Source: CAWKOH01 sp963851245
GTDB lineage: Bacteria; Actinomycetota; Acidimicrobiia; Acidimicrobiales; Palsa-688
Assembly: GCA_963851245.1 (NCBI GenBank)
Contig: CAWKOH010000001.1
Coordinates: 550,066-614,065 of the forward strand
Direction: 5' to 3'
DNA length: 64,000 bases
Made by a program: the position numbers and the translations under genes. Of the stretch, positions 17,267 through 25,936 are shown piece by piece (position 1 is the stretch's first letter; the number at the start of each line of letters is the position of its first letter). The notes under the pieces are model-generated. The model was not told where the DNA came from, did not search any database, and worked only from the letters and a program-made list of their open reading frames with translations.

Positions 17267-18723
17267 CCGACACCACGCCCTCTCAACTCGAGGCCACCCT
17301 CAGCAGAGCATCGTCGGCTGCGACCGATTGCGCGGCACGTACCATCGACGAACGAGCCGGGATGCTGCGAACACTGGCTGACCGTATCGATGCCGACGCC
17401 GGCGTCCTGATACCGATGGCCGAGGGCGAGACGCATCTTCGAACCGAGCGGCTGATCGGCGAGGTTGGGCGCACGACCGGCCAGCTCCGCTTCCTCGCCG
17501 AAGTCATCCTCGAGGGGCACTGGCTCGAGGCCAGGATCGACACCGCCGACCCGGCCGCGCCCGACCTCCGGCCCGACGTCCGTTCCATGAACATCCCGAT
17601 CGGCGTGGCGCTGGTGTTCGCCGCGAGCAATTTCCCGTTCGCTTTCTCGGTGGCCGGTTGCGACACGGCGGCGGCGCTGGCCGCAGGCTGTCCCGTAATC
17701 CTCAAGTCCCATCCTGGCCATCCGGAGCTGTCGGCCCGTGTCGGTGCACTGGTGCGGGAGGTGTTCGGAACCGGGTTCGCTGTGATTAGCGGCCTCGACG
17801 TGGGTCGTGTCGCGATCGTGGATCGGCGCGTCAAGGTGGCGGCATTCACGGGCTCAACGCTCGGGGGACGATCGCTGTTCAATCTGGCCGTGGGGCGCGA
17901 AGACCCGATCCCGTTCTACGGTGAGCTAGGCAGCATCAACCCCGCGTTCGTCTCGCCCGCCGCGGCAATGACACGCGGACCGGAAATCGCCCCGGGCTTT
18001 GTGTCGTCCTTCACGCTCGGCACCGGCCAGTTCTGCACCAAGCCGGGACTCCTGTTCGTGCCGAAGGGGTCGGACCTGTTGTCGGAGGTCGTGGCCGCCG
18101 CTCGGGCAACCGAACCGGCCCCGATGCTCGGTTCCTGGGTCTACGACGGCCATGTGGCGCGACGCCAGGCGCTGTGGGCGACACCTGGTGTGGAGGTCGC
18201 CTTGGACCCCGGAACTGACGACGCAACCAGAACCAAGGCGACCGTGCTGACCACGACCACCGAAGATCTCTTACAAAATCCGCGATACCTCATCGAGGAG
18301 TGCTTCGGTCCCACGGCCGTGGTAGTCGAATACGACGACATTGCCGATCTGATCACCGTGTGCGATGCCATCGGCGGCTCGCTCACCGCGAGCATCCACG
18401 CCGAGCCGGACGAGGCGGCGATCCTGCAGCCTCTTGCCGACGCCCTCCGGTTGCTCGCCGGCCGGGTTGTATGGAACGGCTGGACCACCGGTGTCCGGGT
18501 CAGCTGGGCGATGCAGCACGGCGGCCCATGGCCTGCCAGCACGTCAGTCGCGAGCACCTCGGTCGGGGCCGCCAGCATCCGCCGGTTCCTGCGCCCCATT
18601 GCTTACCAGAACGCGCCTGACATCTGCCTGCCGCCAGTCTTGCGCAACCGCAATCGCCTCGGCATCCCAAGACGGATCGATGGTGTGGTAACCACGACCG
18701 ACGTCGACAAAGGAACTGCATGA
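17263..18723 (+). CDS. Alpha-ketoglutarate semialdehyde (2,5-dioxovalerate) dehydrogenase
   Basis: A 486-residue aldehyde dehydrogenase. SNFPFAFSVAGCDTAAALA and GCPVILKSHPGHP are characteristic of the dioxovalerate/KGSA branch. The general base glutamate is in YGELGSINP (near 221), and the nucleophile is Cys258 in GTGQFCTKPG. The predicted reaction oxidises 2,5-dioxopentanoate to 2-oxoglutarate with NAD(P)+, the last step of Weimberg-type pentose or hexuronate routes. ATGA overlaps occur at both ends. The preceding 2-keto-3-deoxy sugar-acid dehydratase was not found in the window. Confidence 0.88.
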   Translation: MTDTTPSQLEATLSRASSAATDCAARTIDERAGMLRTLADRIDADAGVLIPMAEGETHLRTERLIGEVGRTTGQLRFLAEVILEGHWLEARIDTADPAAPDLRPDVRSMNIPIGVALVFAASNFPFAFSVAGCDTAAALAAGCPVILKSHPGHPELSARVGALVREVFGTGFAVISGLDVGRVAIVDRRVKVAAFTGSTLGGRSLFNLAVGREDPIPFYGELGSINPAFVSPAAAMTRGPEIAPGFVSSFTLGTGQFCTKPGLLFVPKGSDLLSEVVAAARATEPAPMLGSWVYDGHVARRQALWATPGVEVALDPGTDDATRTKATVLTTTTEDLLQNPRYLIEECFGPTAVVVEYDDIADLITVCDAIGGSLTASIHAEPDEAAILQPLADALRLLAGRVVWNGWTTGVRVSWAMQHGGPWPASTSVASTSVGAASIRRFLRPIAYQNAPDICLPPVLRNRNRLGIPRRIDGVVTTTDVDKGTA

Positions 18724-19880
18724 AGATCAGCAAACTAACGTCCCACGTGGTCGGGACACCGTGGCGCGACCTCACCTACGTCCAGGTCCACACCGACGAG
18801 GGCCTGGTCGGGGTCGGCGAGACCCGGATGCTCAGCCACACCCAGGCGCTGATCGGCTACCTGGCCGAGGCGGAGCGCAACCACATCCTCGGCACCGACC
18901 CGTTCGACATCGAATCCCTCGTGCACCGCATGAAGTTCGGCGATTACGGCCGGGCTGGAGAGATCGTCATGAGTGGCATCGCCTGCGTGGAGATGGCCTG
19001 CTGGGACATCGTCGGCCAGGTCCTCGGCCAGCCGGTATGGCGACTACTCGGCGGCAAGGTCCGCGACCAGATCAAGGCCTACGCGAACGGATGGTACACC
19101 GTCGAGCGGACGCCCGAAGACTTCCACGCCGCGGCTCGCACCGTCGTCGAGCGCGGCTACCACGCCCTCAAACTCGACCCGTTCGGGCCCGGTCGCCTCG
19201 AGCTCGATCACGACGAGCGAGTCCGAGCCGTCGACCTCGTCGAGGCGGTGCGCGACGCCATAGGACCGTCCGCCGACCTTCTCCTCGAGATGCACGGCCG
19301 CTTCGCCCCGCACGAAGCCCTTCGCATCGCCAAGCTCGTCGAACCATTCCAACCATCCTGGATCGAGGAGCCGGTTCCGCCGGACAACCTCGCCTCGCTG
19401 GCAACGGTCGCTCGTGGCACGACCCTACCCATCGCCACCGGCGAGCGAATACACGATCGCACCGAGTTCCGGGAGCTCTTCGAGCTGAGAGCAGCGGCGA
19501 TTATCCAGCCTGACATCGGCCACATAGGCGGGATCCTCGAGACCCGCAAGCTCGCCGCGACCGCGGAGACTCACCACACGCTCGTCGCCCCCCACAACGT
19601 TGGCGGTCCGGTCCTCACGGCCGCCAACCTCCACCTCGCTGCCTCCACCCCCAACTTCAAGATCCAGGAGTACTTCAACGACTTCGCCGACGCCGGCATC
19701 GTAGCCTGTGCCCCGGGCCTTCCCACGGTTGTCGACGGCCAGTTCCCTATCCCCGAGGGACCCGGTCTCGGCGTCACCCTCGACCTCGACTACGTCGAGG
19801 CGCACCCGTCGTCAGGGGCCCACTTCGACCTTTTCGCAGAGGGCTGGCACTTTCGCGGTGGCAACAATCCCAAAGCTTGA
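18720..19880 (+). CDS. Enolase-superfamily sugar-acid dehydratase (mandelate racemase subgroup)
   Basis: A 386-residue enolase-superfamily member. The N-terminal capping domain ends near SGIACVEMACWDIVGQVLGQ. In the barrel, ALKLDPFGPG holds the KxD-type base. LLLEMHGRF, SWIEEPVPP and IATGERIHD supply metal ligands, and APHNVGGPV carries the C-terminal histidine acid/base. The pattern resembles galactonate/arabinonate-type dehydratases, which remove water from aldonates to give 2-keto-3-deoxy acids. In this operon it should act after the lactonase. The exact aldonate is not identifiable. Confidence 0.88.
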   Translation: MKISKLTSHVVGTPWRDLTYVQVHTDEGLVGVGETRMLSHTQALIGYLAEAERNHILGTDPFDIESLVHRMKFGDYGRAGEIVMSGIACVEMACWDIVGQVLGQPVWRLLGGKVRDQIKAYANGWYTVERTPEDFHAAARTVVERGYHALKLDPFGPGRLELDHDERVRAVDLVEAVRDAIGPSADLLLEMHGRFAPHEALRIAKLVEPFQPSWIEEPVPPDNLASLATVARGTTLPIATGERIHDRTEFRELFELRAAAIIQPDIGHIGGILETRKLAATAETHHTLVAPHNVGGPVLTAANLHLAASTPNFKIQEYFNDFADAGIVACAPGLPTVVDGQFPIPEGPGLGVTLDLDYVEAHPSSGAHFDLFAEGWHFRGGNNPKA

Positions 19881-19884
19881 GGAC

Positions 19885-20882
19885 ATGACCCGTGCCATCG
19901 TCATCGACGGGCCCGGCCGGTTGTCGCTTCGCGTCACCCGCCGGCCCCAACCGAAGGTCCGTGAGGCCGTCGTGCGAGTCGCCTGGGCCGGGATTTGCGG
20001 TTCCGACGTCGACCTTCGGGACGGTCACCGCCCGGAACGGTTCGCCCGCTACCCGGTTGTCCCCGGACATGAGTGGTCCGGAACGGTCGAGCTGATCGGC
20101 GACGGAGTCCCGCCAGCCCTCCTCGGTCAAGCGGTGGTTGGGGAGAACATCCGCCCCTGCACCACCTGTGAGTCATGCCGCTATGGAAACGCACCGGCCT
20201 GCGAGACGGACTATCAGGAGACCGGCTTCACTATCGACGGCGCATGGGCCGACCACGTCGTCGTCCCGGCCGAGCTGCTGCACATCCTCCCCACGGATGC
20301 GGATCTCCGCTCCGCCGCCGGCCTCGAGCCCTCCGCGTGCGCCGCCGCCGCGATCCGCCTCGCCGCACTCAAGACAGGACAGCGCATCGCCATAGTTGGC
20401 GGCGGCACAATCGGATTGCTGTGCACGCAACTCGCCAGTGCCGCCGGGGGCGAGGTCACCGTCGTCGACCCGCGGCCGACGAAGGCCGACCTCGCTCGAC
20501 GATGCGGTGCCAGCGTCTTCGTGGCTCCATCGGCGCCCGAACATCGCCATTTCGATGTCGTCATCGAGGCAGCCGGAGTGCGCGGAAGCGCCGCCCAGGC
20601 GACGGCGCGGCCCGGCGAGGAGGCCGGATCGTCGTCTGCGGGATCCCGCCGGCAGAAGACACCCTAGGAACCCTCGATCTTGTCGCCAACGGTCTCCAGG
20701 TGGCGACAGTATTCGGCGCTCCACATGACGCTTGGCGTGACGCTGTCGAGGCATTCGTCGCCGGCCACCTCGACCCCGGGTTGCTCGTCACGCACGAGCT
20801 CACTCTCGAGGACGCGGCGTCCGCACTCGACCTGGTTGCAAGCAGAGCGACCGGCGTCGGAAAGGTTCTCTTGCGCCCATGA
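19885..20882 (+). pseudogene. Zinc-dependent alcohol/sugar dehydrogenase with one frameshift
   Basis: MTRAIVIDGPGRLSLRV opens a medium-chain dehydrogenase. GICGSDVDLRDG and VVPGHEWSG carry catalytic-zinc ligands, RPCTTCESCRYGNAPAC holds the structural-zinc cysteines, and IAIVGGGTIGLLCTQLA is the NAD-binding loop. Near 20610-20625 the frame changes, and the rest (GGRIVVCGIPPAEDTLGTLD to VGKVLLRP) is read in another frame to 20882. Full family length is restored if one base is corrected. It is the probable sugar 1-dehydrogenase that feeds the SMP-30 lactonase of the same operon. Confidence 0.85.
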
Positions 20883-21013
20883 TACGAACCGACGACGACG
20901 TGCCCGCCATCGTCAACGGCGTCGTCGGCCTCACAACGGCCGATGGTGGCCTCAACCGGCGCGTCTGCAAAGTTCTCGCCATCCACAGTTCGCAGAACGT
21001 CCATCGTTGCTAG
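20879..21013 (+). CDS. 44-residue ORF coupled to the dehydrogenase gene
   Basis: An ATG at 20879 overlaps the dehydrogenase stop as ATGA and gives MIRTDDDVPAIVNGVVGLTT followed by a short tail, stopping at 21013. It could be the truncated start of a longer gene, since SGNH-type esterases often begin similarly in glycosidase operons. The resemblance is slight. The position at the end of a fully coupled operon, just before an inverted repeat, is the main support. Confidence 0.4.
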   Translation: MIRTDDDVPAIVNGVVGLTTADGGLNRRVCKVLAIHSSQNVHRC

Positions 21014-21185
21014 ACGAAGAGGATCGCCAGGTGCTCGTCATGGGCCCTTTTGCTCCAAGAGCTCACCTACGGTTGTCACATGGTCACCAGCTGTCGCCTG
21101 CCTCTGATGAGACGGCATCAATTGGTATCGAGATCAGGATAACGTCTTACTCCAGGGGAGCAGCACGGCGTCCGGCGCCGTTCCC

Positions 21186-21273
21186 GGTACCGGCGGACAG
21201 CCTCCGCGGGAGGGGGAAACATCCACCCAAGAGGGGGTTGGACGTGTGCCCGCGCAGGCTGTCCGTCGGTACC
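21186..21273. repeat. 88-bp element with 25-bp inverted terminal repeats
   Basis: The left arm at 21186-21210 (GGTACCGGCGGACAGCCTCC and five more bases) is repeated in inverted orientation at 21249-21273 with two mismatches, separated by a 38-bp centre. The arms end exactly at GGTACC on both sides. This could be a miniature inverted-repeat element or a very strong hairpin at the end of the sugar operon. No uridine tract follows, and no target-site duplication was evident. Confidence 0.7.
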
Positions 21274-21427
21274 ATGAAGAACGATCGGTGAGGCGCTAGG
21301 CGCTCCTCGGTCGACGGCCCCTCCCACTCCGAAGAGGATCCGGCGCGGCGACAATTCCCACACGAGGTCCGTCGACGAAGTTCCATCCGGGCGATGCACG
21401 ACCGTATCGCTTTCCTCGATCCGGGAA

Positions 21428-21443
21428 TTGAGATCGATGTCAA
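21428..21443. promoter_or_regulatory. Palindromic operator, copy E
   Basis: TTGAGATCGATGTCAA, an almost perfect palindrome, matches the consensus except for one base. It lies between the inverted-repeat element and the truncated gene at 21529. No clear -10 or intact gene was found next to it. Confidence 0.6.
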
Positions 21444-21528
21444 CCTATGTTGGCAGATGATGTCGGTAATCAACAAGAATTGTCAACGGTAATCCATTCC
21501 ACTATCGACCCCTAGCAGTGTCAGGAGA

Positions 21529-21963
21529 TCATATATTGATATCGATATCACGGCGCTCGACGAAGCCACGGACCTTCCAGCCCCACAGCGGCGCTCGCGA
21601 CTGGTAGTGCAGCTCGTACTCGAATCCTGACGGGTTCGGGCCAAGCTCGAGCGTCCAACGCTCCAGTGGCTCCGCGCACGTCCAGCGCATGCGCCCCGCG
21701 TAGAGATCCGCGCGGTCATCGACGCATTTCCGGCGGGCGTCGAGGTCCCAGTGCCGCCCATCGGCCAGGGCAAGCTTCGCGTACCCGTGCGCATACTGCC
21801 CGTTAGGGTTGGTGCCGTAGCCCGTGGTCATCAGCCACGTCCCGTCCGGTGCATGCACGTTGAAGTAGCAGCGGTCCGAGAAGCTCTTGTCGCTGTCGCT
21901 GACGTGGTCCAGCGTCCTCGGGAGTTGGTGAACAAACTCCTCGTCCTGTGCTTTGTAGGCCAT
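21529..21963 (-). pseudogene. N-terminal fragment of a DUF7064/DUF7065-like protein
   Basis: The ATG at 21963 follows AGGAAAG and opens MAYKAQDEEFVHQLPRTLDH, then SFSDRCYFNVHAPDGTWLMT, YAHGYAKLALADGRHWDLDA and RADLYAGRMRWTCAEP. This pattern resembles the roughly 350-residue DUF7064/7065-type proteins that neighbour kinase-like phosphotransferases in actinobacterial lipid clusters. Only 144 residues remain, and the last codons (RDIDINI then stop) are written by operator copy F itself. The gene has therefore been cut at an operator. The family call is moderate; the truncation is clear if it is right. Confidence 0.5.
21536..21551. promoter_or_regulatory. Palindromic operator, copy F, inside the end of a truncated ORF
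   Basis: TTGATATCGATATCAC is almost the ideal palindrome. It forms the 3' end of the truncated reading frame at 21529-21963. It could act leftward, but no intact gene lies downstream. Confidence 0.65.
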
Positions 21964-21998
21964 GGCCGTCTTTCCTGAGGCTGTTCGTCAATCCGTAA

Positions 21999-22014
21999 TT
22001 GACATCGAAATAGA
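21999..22014. promoter_or_regulatory. Degenerate operator, copy G
   Basis: TTGACATCGAAATAGA keeps the left half of the consensus and the central TCGA. It stands 36 bp upstream of the start at 21963. The right half is degraded, so function is uncertain. Confidence 0.4.
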
Positions 22015-22040
22015 GAATACCGGTCTACGCAAGATCATCT

Positions 22041-22256
22041 CTAGTCTTCGCGATGTCGCTCGGCCCGGATATGCCCTCGGAGCGAGATAGTCACCGTGGC
22101 CAGGCCCGTCGGCGTGTTGGGCCGGCCGACCAGGACCGGGCCGTCGGTGCCACCGACGGCCACGATGACCTAGAGGCGGCCCTGGTGGTCAGCGATGACC
22201 CGGCTCACGGTGTCGCCGTAGGTGGTCGAGACGGTCACGGTGCGTACCGATGCCAT
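22041..22256 (-). pseudogene. Small ORF behind an operator promoter, split by an in-frame TAG
   Basis: From an ATG at 22256 the frame reads MASVRTVTVSTTYGDTVSRV and eight more residues to TAG (22172-22170). It then continues in the same frame with VIVAVGGTDGPVLVGRPNTP and further residues to TAG at 22043-22041. Without the internal amber codon it would be a protein of about 71 residues, predicted mostly beta. No family is recognised. The promoter of copy H puts transcription start at or near this ATG, which supports it as a real leaderless gene. This is the second in-frame TAG case in the window. Confidence 0.35.
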
Positions 22257-22264
22257 ACACGAGC

Positions 22265-22292
22265 ACGCTATCAGCATCGACGTCGATATCGA
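22265..22292 (-). promoter_or_regulatory. Promoter/operator, copy H
   Basis: TCGACGTCGATATCGA (plus strand 22277-22292) matches the consensus, and a fourth half-unit extends to 22271. On the minus strand TCGATA (22292-22287) is 16 nt from TAGCGT (22270-22265), the same -10 as copy A, and an ATG begins 8 nt later. Confidence 0.62.
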
Positions 22293-22435
22293 TTGTCGCT
22301 GAAACATGCCAGTACGTCGAGTCGACGGTCGCTGGTCCCGCTGAATCGAACCTTTCGGGATGGTCTCGGCACATCTCGCCGGTGGTGCGCCCCGCCAACA
22401 ACAGGTCCTGTTGGGCCTGGGCGTTATGGCGCTCG

Positions 22436-23488
22436 TCAGCCGGGCCCGAGCCGTTCGGTCAGGAGGCCGACGGCGTCGAGGTCGGCAATTGCCTGGGTCG
22501 TGCGGACCATGGCCTGATAGCCGATCTCGAACGGCTGCCACCGCGAGCCCATTGCCGCGGTAGTCGTGGCTCCGGTCCACGAATACACGGAAAACAGCCG
22601 GTACTGATCATCCGCGGTGCGCCCGTCGAGGGTTACGCCGCGGTCGCCCAAGCCGGTTCGGTAGCGGGCCAACAGCGACTGCTCCTCGGAGCGGCGCACG
22701 TCCTCCGGCAGCGAGTTACTCAGGAAGTAGCTGACATCGCGCATGCCGGGGAGGCGGGCGGCGATGGCCCAGTCGTAGAAGCCGGTGCGCCGGCCGTCCA
22801 CGAACAGGTTCCCGATGTGGTCGTCGCCGTGGACGAGTGTACGCTCGCCCTCGCGGTATAGCGCATTGATGTCGGCGAAGCGGGTGATGTAGAGCTCGCC
22901 CAGCTGACGGAACGCTGGCGGCATATCGCAGGCGAACTGGTCGAGCGCCATGCGCATGATCGCTGCCGCCTGGGCAGCCACCTTCGCCCCTTGTACATCG
23001 TTGCGATAACCCGCTGCGACCTTGAGCCAGGGCAGGTCCCGCTCCCAGTATGCTGCGTGAAGGGCAGCGAGTTCGTCCATCAGCGAAGTGGCGATGTCGA
23101 CGACGTCGTCGTCGTTCGCGCTCGGGAAGCGACACCCGGAAGCTTCGAGGTCTTCGAGCACCATGATGAACGAGTGGTCGGTCTCGTCGAACGACGAATG
23201 CCAGACCCGGGGGATGCGCACCGGGAGCTCGGCACCGACCGCCGCGTAGAATCGTGCCTCGGCCACGCCCATCCCGACCATTCTCACGAAGTCCTGCTGT
23301 TCTGGGTGAAACGGCTGGAGCTTGACGAACAGCGTCTCGGGGATGGGCGCTCGGGTCGTCACTCGCACACGCGCTCGACCGGTGGTACCCGAGTGGGCGT
23401 CGACCACCTCGACCGCGTCGATGTCGACCTCCAAGATCTCACTCAACCAGGCCGATGTGAGCTCTTCTACTCGCGACGGAATCATCAT
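22436..23488 (-). CDS. Second EcKL-type phosphotransferase
   Basis: A 350-residue kinase-fold protein similar in layout to the one at 6201. AHSGTTGRARVRV is the N-lobe, FIMVLEDLEASGCRF the hinge, and LVHGDDHIGNLFVDG with TGFYDW the catalytic and metal-binding loops. It begins 19 bp downstream of the PaaI thioesterase gene, behind an AAGGAAG-like ribosome binding site, so both are expected to share the leaderless promoter of copy I. Having two such kinases in one regulon suggests more than one hydroxylated intermediate or substrate variant. The substrate is unknown. Confidence 0.82.
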   Translation of the reverse strand: MMIPSRVEELTSAWLSEILEVDIDAVEVVDAHSGTTGRARVRVTTRAPIPETLFVKLQPFHPEQQDFVRMVGMGVAEARFYAAVGAELPVRIPRVWHSSFDETDHSFIMVLEDLEASGCRFPSANDDDVVDIATSLMDELAALHAAYWERDLPWLKVAAGYRNDVQGAKVAAQAAAIMRMALDQFACDMPPAFRQLGELYITRFADINALYREGERTLVHGDDHIGNLFVDGRRTGFYDWAIAARLPGMRDVSYFLSNSLPEDVRRSEEQSLLARYRTGLGDRGVTLDGRTADDQYRLFSVYSWTGATTTAAMGSRWQPFEIGYQAMVRTTQAIADLDAVGLLTERLGPG

Positions 23489-23507
23489 CTTGGCGCACTT
23501 CCTTGCA

Positions 23508-23935
23508 TTACACGATCCGGTAGGTGTGAAGCCCCTGGGCGACCACGACGCCAGCCTGGTCGGTCGCCGTGATCTCGGAGAAAGTCAGCTCCTTGCCCCG
23601 ACGAACGGCGTGGGCGATGCAGATGAGGTCCGATCGTTTGCAGGAACCGAGGTACTGGATTGTCATGGCGATCGTCGTGGCTCGGGCGCCCTTGCCGAAG
23701 TCGTGGTTGGACAAGGCGGCGGCCCCTGCAGCGCTGTCGATCACTGCAGCGATAACGCCACCGTGGTACTGCATACCGTCATTGGTGAGCTCGACGCGCG
23801 AAACGGTAGGCGGATCGTTGCTTCATCGGGCTCGTAGCGTTCGAACGCGATCCCTAGCCACGCCAGATACGGGGTGCGGACCATCGCCGTCGGAATGGCT
23901 GCCCGGCGGGCCCGCTGCTCATCGTCGCTCAGCAC
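23508..23935 (-). pseudogene. PaaI-type hotdog thioesterase with one frameshift
   Basis: The first frame, from a GTG at 23935, reads MVRTPYLAWLGIAFERYEPD and ATIRLPFR. After a frame change near 23800 the second frame continues with LTNDGMQYHGGVIAAVIDSA, AAALSNHDFGKGARATTIAM and IQYLGSC to the stop at 23508. DG..HGG(V)..(L/I)IDSA is the hotdog-fold active site of PaaI/YdiI thioesterases, which release CoA from aryl- or acyl-CoA. The total length is right for the family after one correction. The GTG coincides with the transcription start predicted from copy I. Confidence 0.8.
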
Positions 23936-23941
23936 GCCGCT

Positions 23942-23970
23942 TCGCCACGTGGGGTTGACATCGACATCGA
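23942..23970 (-). promoter_or_regulatory. Promoter/operator of the thioesterase-kinase unit (copy I)
   Basis: The plus strand shows TTGACATCGACATCGA (23955-23970), a perfect consensus match. On the minus strand TCGATG (23970-23965) lies exactly 17 nt from TGGCGA (23947-23942), a weak -10. The +1 predicted 7 nt later is the G of the GTG start at 23935. Confidence 0.6.
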
Positions 23971-24030
23971 TCTTAGACTATCTCGGCCTGCGCGGTCGGG
24001 TTGCCGTCGAGGGCCCGGTGCGCTTCGTCG

Positions 24031-25821
24031 TCACGGGCGTTTGGCGTACCGGAGTCCGTGACCGAACCGGAAGATAGGGTCGGCGGTGTCGAACGGCACG
24101 TCGGTCCTGCTTGCTACAACGGCCTCCATCGAGCTCGGCAGGTCGAACGGAAGGTTTCCCTCGGGCGACACCTCGCCGAAGAGGACATCGTGGAGCGCGC
24201 CCTCGTCAATGCCGTAGTTTGCGACGATAGCCGCCGCTGCGGAGACGAGCGGTCCAAGCACGGCGGGACGTTCGAGGTAGATGTCGATTATGGTCGGGAC
24301 GGACTGGCAGATACCGAGGACGTGGTCAAGGTCCTCCAGCGGGAACTCGAGGGATCCGCCGTGGAAGTTGTCCGCCATCCCTCCCCTCCCTGTCGGCACC
24401 CAGGGCGTCTTCAGACGGACGATGGCGACGTCGGCGTCCGATAGGTCGCTGACGACGGTGGCGTAGCGAGCGAGCACGTCGTGAGTGACGCCCTCCCCGT
24501 AGACCTTCACCCCATGCCGGAGCGGGAGCGTGGACGACCCGAATGCTGACGCCTCGTTGGTCAGGAGAGTGACTGCTTGCTGCTGCGCTCGGAGGCCGGC
24601 GGCGCGGAACGCCGAGCTACCCAATACGATCGCAGCGATGTCCTCGTCGACGAGCGGCCGATCGAACAGACCGAGGAGGAACTTCTCCCGAAGTAGCCGC
24701 TCCGCGGATTGATCGATCCGGGCTTCCGCCAGAAGGCCGGCCTTCACGAGGCGAACGAGCCGGTCGCTGCAGTGCTCGCCTCCGAACTGGTCGACGCCGG
24801 CGTCGAGCAGTTTTAGCATCCGCTCATCTGCATCCAGCTGCTCGACACCCCACGCCTTGGCGAGACCTACATCCCCAACCCCTGGTTTGTCTGTGATGAG
24901 GCCCCAATCGGTGCAGATGATGCCTTTGAAACCGAGCTCTGCCCGCAGCAAGTCGGTGACGATAGACCTGTCGAAGCTGAACCCCACCTCCTCGTGCTCG
25001 GTCCCGACGGGCATGCCGTAGTACGGCATGATCTGCGAGGTGCCCGCCGCTATCGCCGCCCGAAACGGCTTGAGGTGGTAATCAAAGTTCCCGCCCGGAT
25101 AGACCTGCTCCCGGCCCCATGGGAAATGCGGGTCATCACCGTCCTTTTGAGGGCCGCCGCCCGGGAAGTGCTTCGTCATGGTCGCGACCGAATCGGCGCC
25201 GAGCGAATCGGTCTGGAAGCCATGTATGTACGCCGCCGCGAGGCGAGAAGTCAGGTCGGCATCCTCGCCGAAGGTCGAGTTGATCCGAGACCAGCGCGGC
25301 TCGGTCGCCAGGTCGATCTGGGGGTGGAGGGCGACACGAAGCCCAACCGCCAGGTACTCCTGCCTGGCGATGTCGGCGAACTCGCGCACCAGCTCTTCGG
25401 ACCCGATCGCCGCCAGACCGAGCGGCTCGGGCCACTGCGAGAACGGACCCGCCATTACCGACGTGAGCGGGTTGTCGGTGAAGTGGTGGCGAGGGTCGGT
25501 CGACAGCGTCACCGGGATCCCGAGCGGGTGCTCGGCCGCAACGCGCTGCAGTGCGTTGTGCCAACCGGCAAAGGCGCGACCGTCGGGCATCGCGGCGAAC
25601 ACACTGAAGTGTGTGAGGCGGGCCTCGGAAATCAATGCCCGCGGCGGCTGCAGAGGGAACATCGGGTTGACGGCATCGAGGTCGCCGGCGAACACCAAGG
25701 CGTGAAACAGCAGCCCGGCCTTGTCCTCCAAGGACATACGAGCCAGGAGATCGCCGACGCGCTGATCTACTGAGAGCTGCGAGTCCTGGTACGGGTAACG
25801 AGGTCTTGCTTTGTTGGGCAT
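24031..25821 (-). CDS. Glycoside hydrolase family 3, short form
   Basis: A 596-residue GH3 enzyme starting at the ATG at 25821 behind AGGAGAGGG. RIDLATEPRWSRINSTFGED-like sequence and TMTKHFPGGGPQKDGDDPH are substrate-binding blocks. FKGIICTDWGLIT holds the nucleophile aspartate, and SEGNLPFDLP-type and FRFGHGLRYA segments close the second domain. It lacks the fibronectin-III tail seen in the GH3 at 13004 and has no signal peptide. It follows the HSL-type esterase by 115 bp and probably shares its transcript under copy J. The two GH3 enzymes belong to clearly different subfamilies. Confidence 0.9.
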   Translation of the reverse strand: MPNKARPRYPYQDSQLSVDQRVGDLLARMSLEDKAGLLFHALVFAGDLDAVNPMFPLQPPRALISEARLTHFSVFAAMPDGRAFAGWHNALQRVAAEHPLGIPVTLSTDPRHHFTDNPLTSVMAGPFSQWPEPLGLAAIGSEELVREFADIARQEYLAVGLRVALHPQIDLATEPRWSRINSTFGEDADLTSRLAAAYIHGFQTDSLGADSVATMTKHFPGGGPQKDGDDPHFPWGREQVYPGGNFDYHLKPFRAAIAAGTSQIMPYYGMPVGTEHEEVGFSFDRSIVTDLLRAELGFKGIICTDWGLITDKPGVGDVGLAKAWGVEQLDADERMLKLLDAGVDQFGGEHCSDRLVRLVKAGLLAEARIDQSAERLLREKFLLGLFDRPLVDEDIAAIVLGSSAFRAAGLRAQQQAVTLLTNEASAFGSSTLPLRHGVKVYGEGVTHDVLARYATVVSDLSDADVAIVRLKTPWVPTGRGGMADNFHGGSLEFPLEDLDHVLGICQSVPTIIDIYLERPAVLGPLVSAAAAIVANYGIDEGALHDVLFGEVSPEGNLPFDLPSSMEAVVASRTDVPFDTADPIFRFGHGLRYAKRP

Positions 25822-25936
25822 CAATCCCTCTCCTGACTCTCGCCCGACCCTGGGGTAGCGATCGGGGTGCGAACCCCAGATTGAGCCGGCCGACCGCGGC
25901 GTGATTGGCGGCGATGCATTGCCGGGGCGGCGTGCA

